Both the position numbers and the translations under genes were made by a program. This document shows, piece by piece, positions 1-6,940 of a stretch of 44,044 nucleotides of DNA. The DNA comes from an uncultured Lachnospiraceae bacterium (GTDB lineage: Bacteria; Bacillota; Clostridia; Lachnospirales; Lachnospiraceae): positions 1 to 44,044 of the forward strand of contig CANQYY010000015.1 of assembly GCA_947628225.1 (NCBI GenBank), in the 5' to 3' direction. Within the stretch, counting starts at the first letter, position 1. Each line of letters begins with the position of its first letter. Under the pieces are notes generated by a model. That model did not search any database. It saw only the letters and a program-made list of their open reading frames with translations, and was not told where the DNA came from.

Positions 1-106
1 CACTGTCACTTTGTAACCGAACACATATCTATGCTCTAAAGCCCTAAAATCATAAAATAGACTTACAAGCAACAAAGATTTTATGGTTAGGAAAAGGAGC
101 GAAAAC

Positions 107-361
107 ATGAATAATGAAAAGGAGATTGTCGAATTAAAAAACGAAAAGCAGGAGATAAATGCGGTTTCTAATATTCCCCTATGGGAAAAGTACACCCTTT
201 CTGTTGAAGAAGCAGCATTATATTTCCGGATAGGAAGAACAAAACTCCGTAAACTGATTGCTGAAAACGAAAACGCATCTTATATTTTGTGGAATGGCAA
301 CAGACCGCAGATTAAAAGAAAGTTGTTTGAAGAGTATGTTGATAAAGCCGATGCAATCTAA
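107..361 (+). CDS. xis: Excisionase of Tn916/Tn1549-type element
   Basis: Small basic DNA-binding protein (84 residues) that would bend DNA at the element ends and steer the integrase towards excision. The core segment IPLWEKYTLSVEEAALYFRI followed by a G-R-T-K-L-R helix matches the winged-helix Xis of Tn916 as I know it, including the downstream NGNRPQIKRK stretch and the C-terminal DAI. I chose ATG 107 because GGAG lies 7 bases upstream; an in-frame ATG at 83 lacks a ribosome-binding site. It lies 159 bases upstream of the integrase in the same orientation, the normal Tn916 order. The rest of the element would lie outside the window to the left. Family assignment is confident. Confidence 0.9.
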   Translation: MNNEKEIVELKNEKQEINAVSNIPLWEKYTLSVEEAALYFRIGRTKLRKLIAENENASYILWNGNRPQIKRKLFEEYVDKADAI

Positions 362-520
362 GGTTACTTATGATCATCAATTTGGAGAACAAATAAAGGA
401 AAAGCCATTAATCGTAACGTTTAGCGTTCATTATTACAAATTTCCTGTGGCAAAAGGAGTTTTCAGGCGGTATAATGATTTTATCGTATTGAAGTTCCTT
501 GTTGAAAGGAGCGGGACAAT

Positions 521-1810
521 ATGTCAGAGAAAAGAAGAGATAAAAAAGGTCGTATCTTACGGAAAGGAGAGAGTCAGAGAGCAGACGGACGGTATATGTA
601 TCGTTATCTGGATTGCAGTGGAAAATATCAGGCTGTATACAGTTGGCGGCTTGTGGAGACCGATCCGTATCCAAAAGGCAAGAGACAGGAGGATGCTTTA
701 CGCACTAAGATAGTGGCAATTGAGGAAAATAACAGAGATTTGATTTCTAACATTGCCAGCAGTATGACATTAAATGAGCTGTTTGAGCATTATGTAAATA
801 TGCAGACAAGGCGTAAGAAAGTTAAGATAAGAACCGCGCAGAACTATACCGGTATCTGGAATAAGAATATGCGTCAGTTACCGATGGCAAATATGCCCAT
901 TGGGAAGATACGCAGGACGCATATATTGGATACCTATCAGGCAATGCAGGAAAACGGGGCCGGAAATGGTAGTATTATCCTGCTCCACAAGGTTTTGAAT
1001 GCAATGTTCAACTATGCGGAATCAGAAGATATGGTAAGACGGAATTACGCAAAAGGGTGTACGAAGGAACTGGGTATTTACAGCAATAAGAGGGATGCCT
1101 TGACTATGGAACAGCAGAAGGAATTTCTGGATTTTTTAGAAAACAGACAGGAATTAAGCTGGTATTATAACCTGTTTGTGTTTTTCCTTGAAACAGGATG
1201 CCGATGTGGAGAAGGAATCGGACTTACTTGGTCAGATGTGGATTTTCATAAGCGGTTCATCAAGATTGACCATCAGCTTATCTATGAGGTGGATGAAGAT
1301 GGTAAACTTTGTTTCCAAGCCACAGAGCCAAAAACAATCAAGAGTATCCGCAGGGTTCCTTTAAGTCAGAAAGCATTACAGGCATTGAAAATGCAGAAAG
1401 CGCAGATGCAGAAAGCCGGTTTGCTGGAAAACCATATGGTAGACGGTTACAGTGATTTTGTATTCTTGCGGGAAGATGGGCAGTTGCTAACTGCCGGTAG
1501 AATGGATATGTTGATCCACCGTATTGTATATGAATGCAATGCAGTAAAGATTGCAAATGCGATCAAGGCAGATACGGAACCGGAACTGCTGCCGAATATT
1601 TCTACCCATATACTCCGGCACACCGCCTGTACCCGTATGGCAGAACAGGGTATGGATCAGAGGACATTGCAGGAGATTATGGGGCATCAGAATCTGGCAC
1701 TTACCATGAAAGTTTACAACCATGTGGACGACAAACGGATGCGAGACGAAATGGACAAGATTGATGCTGCGCGAAATGGCGAAAAAGCCAGTAAAATCAA
1801 AGCATCATAG
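521..1810 (+). CDS. int: Tyrosine integrase, Tn916/Tn1549 family
   Basis: Site-specific recombinase (429 residues) for integration and excision of a conjugative transposon. The N-terminus MSEKRRDKKGRILRKGESQR matches the arm-binding domain of Tn916 Int. A core-binding SAM-like domain follows at about residues 80-180. The catalytic domain shows the Arg of ETGCRCGEG, the HILRHTACTRMAEQG box (His-x-x-Arg), the MGHQN box and the tyrosine nucleophile in KVYNHVD near the C-terminus, so it looks intact. GAAAGGAG lies 10 bases before the ATG. Downstream short TACAC repeats (1820-1873) suggest the element end lies just after the gene. The Cys in place of the usual Ile/Ser after the catalytic Arg is a minor oddity. 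The flanking insertion site cannot be identified from one end. Confidence 0.95.
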   Translation: MSEKRRDKKGRILRKGESQRADGRYMYRYLDCSGKYQAVYSWRLVETDPYPKGKRQEDALRTKIVAIEENNRDLISNIASSMTLNELFEHYVNMQTRRKKVKIRTAQNYTGIWNKNMRQLPMANMPIGKIRRTHILDTYQAMQENGAGNGSIILLHKVLNAMFNYAESEDMVRRNYAKGCTKELGIYSNKRDALTMEQQKEFLDFLENRQELSWYYNLFVFFLETGCRCGEGIGLTWSDVDFHKRFIKIDHQLIYEVDEDGKLCFQATEPKTIKSIRRVPLSQKALQALKMQKAQMQKAGLLENHMVDGYSDFVFLREDGQLLTAGRMDMLIHRIVYECNAVKIANAIKADTEPELLPNISTHILRHTACTRMAEQGMDQRTLQEIMGHQNLALTMKVYNHVDDKRMRDEMDKIDAARNGEKASKIKAS

Positions 1811-1819
1811 CCTGTTATT

Positions 1820-1873
1820 TGTACACGGAAATGTACACAAAAAAAACACCGTTTTACACAGTTTTTACACACG
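1820..1873 (+). repeat. Candidate integrase arm-binding repeats at the element end
   Basis: Four TACAC copies (1822, 1834, 1855 and 1866) occur in 54 bases immediately after the int stop codon. They fall into two pairs: GTACAC spaced by 12 bases, then GTTTTACACA directly followed by GTTTTTACACACG. In Tn916 the Int N-terminal domain binds short direct repeats just inside the transposon ends, so these are plausible arm sites marking the right end. The crossover core and the exact element boundary were not identified. Confidence 0.4.
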
Positions 1874-2397
1874 TTCAATGAGAAAATGCGAAAACCTATA
1901 AAAAGTTATGTTTTCTGCAAGCATTTCTAATTCCCAAACCAAGGGCATTCGACAAGATATAAAAATTTCTGGGAAAATTCTAAATCCCCTCCAACCTTAC
2001 AAAATTGTAACCGTTTGAAAACGACAGCGGCTGACGGAAAAAATGTTTTACCGGCGTTTCTGATACCGCGCAGCTTTTATGTATCATTTAATCCATTCCA
2101 CTATAAATAATGCGAACAATATTTACAGTTTTTGGGAGGCGTCATTAGAATGTGTGGAATGCCGCAGTTTAGCTATGGTCAATACTCCGTTGTTTTACCC
2201 GGGTGATTTCCGGTGGTATAATTCAGACAGAAAGAACAGGAGGGATTAGTGTGAACAATCGCACGGATGCATAATTACTTCCGCAGAAATTCCAACATTT
2301 CAAGGCGCCCCGCCCCATACATAATGGTAAAGTGGAACGGGGCGCCGTAATGACCGGGAACGATTCTATAACCATATCCCTTTTTTCATACCAATTA
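1874..2397. other. Non-coding junction region
   Basis: There is no supported gene in this stretch between the integrase end and the next gene. It holds a promoter-like pair (TTTACC at 2194-2199, TATAAT at 2217-2222, 17-base spacer). Downstream of it a strong ribosome-binding site AGGAGGGA precedes a GTG that opens only 7 codons before a stop. An 18-codon ORF with its own GGGAGG site lies at 2150-2206. A GC-rich hairpin lies at 2304-2346. This may be the remains of a gene disrupted by the element, or a leader region. Confidence 0.35.
2304..2346. other. GC-rich inverted repeat, 9-bp arms
   Basis: GGCGCCCCG (2304-2312) and CGGGGCGCC (2338-2346) are perfectly complementary across a 25-base loop. 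The repeat lies about 50 bases downstream of the stop codon of the minus-strand gene that ends at 2398. No T-tract follows on either strand, so it is not a classical intrinsic terminator. It may block 3' exonucleases or be a protein-binding site. Confidence 0.35.
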
Positions 2398-3342
2398 TCA
2401 GGACAGCTTTTTATATTCGTACTGTGCTTTCCTTCCCCTTATATAATTCATTAGCGATGGAATAATTGCGATAGCAGTCAGTGCATAGCCGATAAGTAAA
2501 TCGTGCCAATAGGCATCTGCAAATTCTTCATATTCCATAAAAACAGGAATACCCTGATAAGCGCTGGAGAAAGTGTATCCGTCAACTTCCTGCATAATGC
2601 TGACGGCAATCGAAATATTATGCGCAAAATATACGGCAACAATATTAAGGACAATACAAATAATAATGCCGGCAACATTCATTCTGCCCCCTAACAGTTC
2701 AAAGCCCTTAAAGGAGCAAATCATCATAACGGCGCCGGCAATCCCCGCAATATAGCCCAACTGATAGATTGCAATCCATAAAATAACGCCAATCAAAACG
2801 CCGACAAAAGCGCCGACAATACCGGTAACAAGGTTAACCGGTTTCTGGTTTTCCTCTTCTCTGGCAGCATTTAAAATCTGCTCGTTCTGGGTACCGCATT
2901 CCGGGCAGATATAATGTGCCTTTCCCTGCACGAGGCAAAGAGAAAGGGATTGCTCTTCCTTGCCGCAAAGACCGCAGCAGTTTATGTAACCGTTCTGGGA
3001 AAGATAATTCCATACCCTGTCTAAAATTTCCGTGATCACCGGCGGGACATTCTTCATCAAATTGGGGCGGCGCAGGGAAATCTCAATGCGGCTGTCAATA
3101 TAATTAGCAGAAATAATATGCTTATTGGATGTTTTCAATTCAGTCAGAAACTGCTGCACCGGCACGGCAGAGGCATAGCTGCCCTCTTTTGCATTAATGT
3201 TGATGATAGCAATCGGCACAGAAGCATTGTTTGCAAATTGAACCACTGTGTAATATCCTCTGGCATATCCGCTGATAATATCATTTGGCGCCTGAACCAG
3301 TGAGTCATTGCGAATAATCATTTGTGCAAATTTTTGTTTCAT
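2398..3342 (-). CDS. Zinc-ribbon multi-pass membrane protein, function unknown
   Basis: A 314-residue protein I do not recognise by name. Residues 1-115 form a soluble alpha/beta-looking domain. Residues 122-150 hold two CxxC-type knuckles (CGLC and CPEC) about 20 residues apart, which suggests a zinc ribbon. From about 170 there are four hydrophobic segments (roughly 171-195, 197-212, 222-248, 282-300), followed by a charged C-terminal tail. ATG 3342 is preceded by GAGGAGGAA. It lies 10 bases downstream of the subtilase stop on the same strand, so the two probably share a transcript. The order soluble domain, zinc ribbon, membrane segments suggests a membrane-anchored regulatory or quality-control protein, but that is inference. 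Confidence 0.75.
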   Translation of the reverse strand: MKQKFAQMIIRNDSLVQAPNDIISGYARGYYTVVQFANNASVPIAIININAKEGSYASAVPVQQFLTELKTSNKHIISANYIDSRIEISLRRPNLMKNVPPVITEILDRVWNYLSQNGYINCCGLCGKEEQSLSLCLVQGKAHYICPECGTQNEQILNAAREEENQKPVNLVTGIVGAFVGVLIGVILWIAIYQLGYIAGIAGAVMMICSFKGFELLGGRMNVAGIIICIVLNIVAVYFAHNISIAVSIMQEVDGYTFSSAYQGIPVFMEYEEFADAYWHDLLIGYALTAIAIIPSLMNYIRGRKAQYEYKKLS

Positions 3343-3352
3343 AAATTCCTCC

Positions 3353-5590
3353 TCATTTTTTCTTTTTGATTTTTACTTTACAATAGGCCTTCTTTTTCGA
3401 GCCGTCTTTGGCGCGGGCATATATTTTTACCGTATGTCCGATCCCTTTTTTCTTTGCTTTTACTATACCACTTTTTGTTACCGTTGCATACTTCTTTTTT
3501 GAGGAGGACCAGGTTATTTTTTTGTTCGTGGCATTTTTGGGGGTGACAGTAGCTTTTAATTTTAATTTTTTCTTATAACGTAAAGTAGCTTTTTTCTTAT
3601 TCAGCTTTATTTTCTTTACCAAAATTTTTCCGGAAGGGTTCCCCCCGGCAGTATTTCCTCCGGTAATGTTTCCCCCGGTAATGTTTTTCAGAGGGGAGCT
3701 TTGCGGCAGAGTAGAGGAGGAAATCTTACTCATATCCAGAATGCCGCTGGTCTTGCAGTGCATGGAAAATGCCGGGAGCTTACGCGTGCAAAGAAGCAGG
3801 CGCGCCTTTCTCTGCGCCGCGGTATCGGTTGTAAAATGAGCTGCCATGACGGCGGCGGCTCCGGAAACTAAGGGCGCCGCCATAGAGGTGCCGCTCATAA
3901 GGCTGTACTTGCCGAAACGTTCCGCATCCGGCGCGTCGACAGAAATGGCGGGGTTATCAATGTAAATAGCCGGAATCTCAGAGAGGGAGCCGGATAAGCC
4001 CAACAGCCGGACATAGGATTTTCCGGAACGGGAAATGAAATAAGAAGAGGATATTTCTCTGCTATAATGCTCCCATGATACCGCATCGCCTTCCCGGATG
4101 CCCATGTCACAGGAAATATAGTGGGTTTTGGAAGTATCCAGGTTCAGTCCTGTCACATCCATATATAGAAAGAACGTGGACGAGTCCCTTTTGGGGGCGT
4201 TGATATTTACCATAAAGGAACCGTCCTTTGCGTTTCCAAACAAATCTTCCGTAGAGTGGGAGATTCCGAGGTATTCTATTGCCGTAGCGGCCGGCTGGGA
4301 AATGCCAATATCTGTTGGCGTATATAAAATTGTCTTTCCGTCCCCGCAGGAAGAATAATAGGCGCAAAGCTCATTTCGGAGGGACTGGGGATACAGGGCG
4401 GGGGAAAATACGGTTTCTTTTACCGTGGATAAAATATCCGTTCCCGGCGCAAACAGCTCCACGCTGGATGTGCCATAATCGGAAAAGGAGGCGGGCAGCT
4501 CGTTTTGATCGGAGGCGCCGACTTTGACAATATAGGTATCCGGCAAATCATAGGGGCATTCTTTCCGGGAGGCGGTATCCTGATTTTTCCCATCGTTGCC
4601 CGAGGCAAAGATAAATAAAGCTCCGGCGTCGCCGATTTTTTTTACAAGTTCCGCCATTGCCGACGCCGAGGGGCCTCCTCCCCAGGAACAGTTGACGGCG
4701 GCAATATTAGCCCCCAGCTGCTGGGCGTTATAAATATAATGAAAAGCGCTGATAATAGCAGAATTTGTTATCGTTTCCGATGCGTCAAATACCTTTAACG
4801 CCATAAGGCGCACAGAATCGCTCACGCCGGCAATGCCTTTGCCATTATTGCTAACGGCGCCGATGATCCCGGAACAATGAGTGCCGTGTCCGTCCTCGTC
4901 CATCGGATCGCTGTCATTATCTCCAAAGTCATAGCCGTACACACCCGGCAGGGAAGGATATGGATTTTTCCACATCCGGGCGGCTAAATCCTCATGGGTG
5001 TAATCGACCCCGGTGTCTACCACAGCTATGATAGGCGTTTTCGACGAAGAGAGGTTCTTTCCCTCTGAATACCGGATCCCTTTGGCGGAGCCGGAAAAGG
5101 TTCCGGTTCCGTCCAGGTACCACTGAAAATCAGAAAACGTATCGTCGGTAACCGACAGTTTCTTCTGGTAATAGTCCGGCTCTACGGAAACGACGTACGC
5201 CTTTTTTTCCAGCTTTTCCACCAGTTCTTCGGTGGAATAAATATCGGAGGAAACCGTGGAAACATACATGGTTTTATCTTCCAGAAACTTTTTTTGCTCT
5301 TCCGAGCTGCCCAGAGTATCCGCTTCTCCAAAATCCCATGAATTTTCTACCAGAATATCGTCGTCAAAAGAAGCGACGCCTTTTTTAGACAGGGAAGTTT
5401 TCGACGGCGCCGCCAAAGTCACGATGACGGAGCCCTCTTTATAGGAGCCCTCTTTTTCCGGGGACAGGGAATCGGCGTCAGAAGCCGCTGCCGTATAGGA
5501 CGCCGGGATAATCTCTGCCGGAGCAAGCAAAAGCAGCAAAAAAGCCAATGTGACAGAAACAGATTTTTTGATACGGAATCTTCTTAGCAT
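3353..5590 (-). CDS. Secreted subtilisin-family (S8) serine protease with Lys-rich Ig-like C-terminus
   Basis: A 745-residue extracellular protease. A signal peptide spans about residues 1-36 (RRFRIKKS then a Leu-rich core). A propeptide-like region runs to about 150. The S8 catalytic domain has Asp192 (AVVDTGVDYTHEDL), His235 (DEDGHGTHCSG), the oxyanion Asn332 (SGNDG) and Ser569 (SGTSMAAP). About 150 residues between the Asn and Ser motifs (roughly 395-555) form an insertion rich in beta-strand-like sequence. A short GGN-type repeat linker near residue 650 leads into a very Lys-rich Ig-like (BIG_2-type) domain, probably for cell-wall attachment. ATG 5590 follows AAAGGAG. It is probably active because the triad is intact; the substrate is unknown. 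Confidence 0.92.
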   Translation of the reverse strand: MLRRFRIKKSVSVTLAFLLLLLAPAEIIPASYTAAASDADSLSPEKEGSYKEGSVIVTLAAPSKTSLSKKGVASFDDDILVENSWDFGEADTLGSSEEQKKFLEDKTMYVSTVSSDIYSTEELVEKLEKKAYVVSVEPDYYQKKLSVTDDTFSDFQWYLDGTGTFSGSAKGIRYSEGKNLSSSKTPIIAVVDTGVDYTHEDLAARMWKNPYPSLPGVYGYDFGDNDSDPMDEDGHGTHCSGIIGAVSNNGKGIAGVSDSVRLMALKVFDASETITNSAIISAFHYIYNAQQLGANIAAVNCSWGGGPSASAMAELVKKIGDAGALFIFASGNDGKNQDTASRKECPYDLPDTYIVKVGASDQNELPASFSDYGTSSVELFAPGTDILSTVKETVFSPALYPQSLRNELCAYYSSCGDGKTILYTPTDIGISQPAATAIEYLGISHSTEDLFGNAKDGSFMVNINAPKRDSSTFFLYMDVTGLNLDTSKTHYISCDMGIREGDAVSWEHYSREISSSYFISRSGKSYVRLLGLSGSLSEIPAIYIDNPAISVDAPDAERFGKYSLMSGTSMAAPLVSGAAAVMAAHFTTDTAAQRKARLLLCTRKLPAFSMHCKTSGILDMSKISSSTLPQSSPLKNITGGNITGGNTAGGNPSGKILVKKIKLNKKKATLRYKKKLKLKATVTPKNATNKKITWSSSKKKYATVTKSGIVKAKKKGIGHTVKIYARAKDGSKKKAYCKVKIKKKK

Positions 5591-5640
5591 AGTTTTCTCC
5601 TTTTTCCTAATTCTAAAGAAATTTTACAGAAAAAATATTA

Positions 5641-5688
5641 TTTTTCTCGTAAAAGTATTGTTTTTCTTGTAAAAGTATTGTTTTTCTT
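5641..5688. repeat. Tandem 20-bp direct repeats in a divergent promoter region
   Basis: Two 20-bp units at 5641-5660 and 5661-5680 differ at one base, and a partial third copy (TTTTTCTT) starts at 5681. Each unit contains TTTTTCT, GTAAAAGTATTG. They lie in the 204-base gap between the divergently transcribed subtilase and HD-domain genes. A 20-bp period is roughly two helical turns, so a regulator could bind on one face of the DNA. Confidence 0.6.
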
Positions 5689-5794
5689 TTTATTTATTGA
5701 TATTATTAATAAGTATGATACATTTATATTGTGACGAAAATATGATATTGTATCTGTTTTTCGGCAAAAGGTATAAAAGATTGGAGGATTTACA

Positions 5795-6874
5795 TTGATA
5801 TTTGTAAAGACAGATGACCTGAAGACCGGCATGCGTCTGGGAAAACCGATTTATAACAAAAACGGTGTCCTTCTGTACGATCGCGATACAAGGTTGACGA
5901 GGCAGGCAATTCATGGCATTAAGAACTTTGGTTTAATGGGGTTGTACATATTAGAGCCGGCGGAACCGCTGCCGCCTATGACGGAGGATGATATTAATTT
6001 TGAGCGGTTCCAGACGATGGCGGTGTTCAGTATCCGGGAGGATCTGGACTTGATTGCCACGGGAAAAAAGGATAAGGGACTGGACTGGCTGTGCAGCCTT
6101 GTTATCCGGAACTATGGCGATTTAAACAGAAAAATAAATTTTGTGCAGAGTCTGCGGAGCAGTGAAGACTATGTTTATAAGCATGTACTGAATGTAGCAA
6201 TCTTATCCGCTATCATCGGAGGACAGATGGGGCTGCCTCTGGGAAGGGTAAATCTGTTAGTAAAGTCTGCTATCCTGCACGATATCGGCGCCCTGAAGGT
6301 ACAGGGCACGCGGGAGGAGGAAGAGGACGCCCAGATAAAAGAGGCGATCAAGAAGAATACTCAGGAAATTTTACAGCAGTATCAGGATCTGGACGAAGAC
6401 ATCCTGCAGCTGACCGGACAGGTTCAGGAGCTGTATACGAGAGAGGACAGCGGGGAGGAAATACCGGAAGGGCTGAGGACAAATGTAAATGCCAATATTC
6501 TTTATGTGGCAGATGCCTACGACCGGATGACGGCGATGAAATCCTATGAGGAGCCGACTTCAGAGGTAAAGGCAATCCGGCGGCTTTTGGAGGAGGAAAA
6601 CCGCTATGACAGAAAAATAGTAAATGCTCTGATAAAGGCTATCAATATACTGTATCCGGGAGTATGCGTGGAACTGACGAACCGGGAAAAGGGACTGGTC
6701 ATTCTGGAAAACGAAGATAATGTCTTTGAACCGTTGGTATTAAATTTCCGGGACAATCAGCTTTACGATTTGTCATTGCCCTCCGTACAGGAAAAAATGC
6801 AGATTGTGGATGTTATGAAAACAATGGACAACCGGATCAAGATGGACCCGGCTTTGTTAAAAGAATATCAGTAA
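5795..6874 (+). CDS. Degenerate HD-GYP-like domain protein
   Basis: A 359-residue cytosolic protein related to HD-GYP cyclic-di-GMP phosphodiesterases. The N-terminal half (LKTGMRLGKPIYNKNGVLLY) is the small domain that often precedes HD-GYP. His130 and the His162-Asp163 pair (AILHDIGAL) are present, and so is VADAYDRMTA near residue 240. The middle motifs are lost: no HPxxG, no HHE and no GYP; the GYP position reads GEEIPEGL. It is therefore probably not an active phosphodiesterase and may be a c-di-GMP sensor or scaffold. TTG 5795 is the start: GGAGG lies 7 bases upstream and the conserved VKTDDLK N-terminus follows. It sits directly before the motility block, which fits a second-messenger link, but this is inferred. 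Confidence 0.8.
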   Translation: MIFVKTDDLKTGMRLGKPIYNKNGVLLYDRDTRLTRQAIHGIKNFGLMGLYILEPAEPLPPMTEDDINFERFQTMAVFSIREDLDLIATGKKDKGLDWLCSLVIRNYGDLNRKINFVQSLRSSEDYVYKHVLNVAILSAIIGGQMGLPLGRVNLLVKSAILHDIGALKVQGTREEEEDAQIKEAIKKNTQEILQQYQDLDEDILQLTGQVQELYTREDSGEEIPEGLRTNVNANILYVADAYDRMTAMKSYEEPTSEVKAIRRLLEEENRYDRKIVNALIKAINILYPGVCVELTNREKGLVILENEDNVFEPLVLNFRDNQLYDLSLPSVQEKMQIVDVMKTMDNRIKMDPALLKEYQ

Positions 6875-6877
6875 CGC

Positions 6878-6940
6878 TAAAGATTTCACGCTTTCCGGTC
6901 GAAATATAGGGTAAGAGATTGGAAAGCGAGAGTGAAATCT
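6878..6940 (+). promoter_or_regulatory. Candidate sigma-28 promoter inside an inverted repeat
   Basis: TAAAGATT (6878-6885), 11 bases, then GGTCGAAA (6897-6904) resembles the flagellar sigma-28/sigma-D pattern TAAAGTTT-N11-GCCGATAA. The same stretch carries an inverted repeat: AGATTTCACGCTTTCC (6881-6896) pairs with 6921-6940 over 9+7 bp with a 4-base bulge. The 3' arm covers the weak GGAAAG ribosome-binding site and the GTG start of the next gene. A transcript reading through from upstream would therefore hide the start, whereas one starting near 6911 would lack the 5' arm. The promoter is a pattern match only. Confidence 0.45.

Noticed and set aside
258..713. 151-codon ORF between xis and int
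   Set aside because: It overlaps both genes in another frame, has no ribosome-binding site and no family resemblance.
2304..2346. Intrinsic terminator
   Set aside because: Good stem, but a 25-base loop and no T-tract on either strand.
5641..5688. CRISPR array
   Set aside because: Only two and a partial unit, directly abutting with no spacers.
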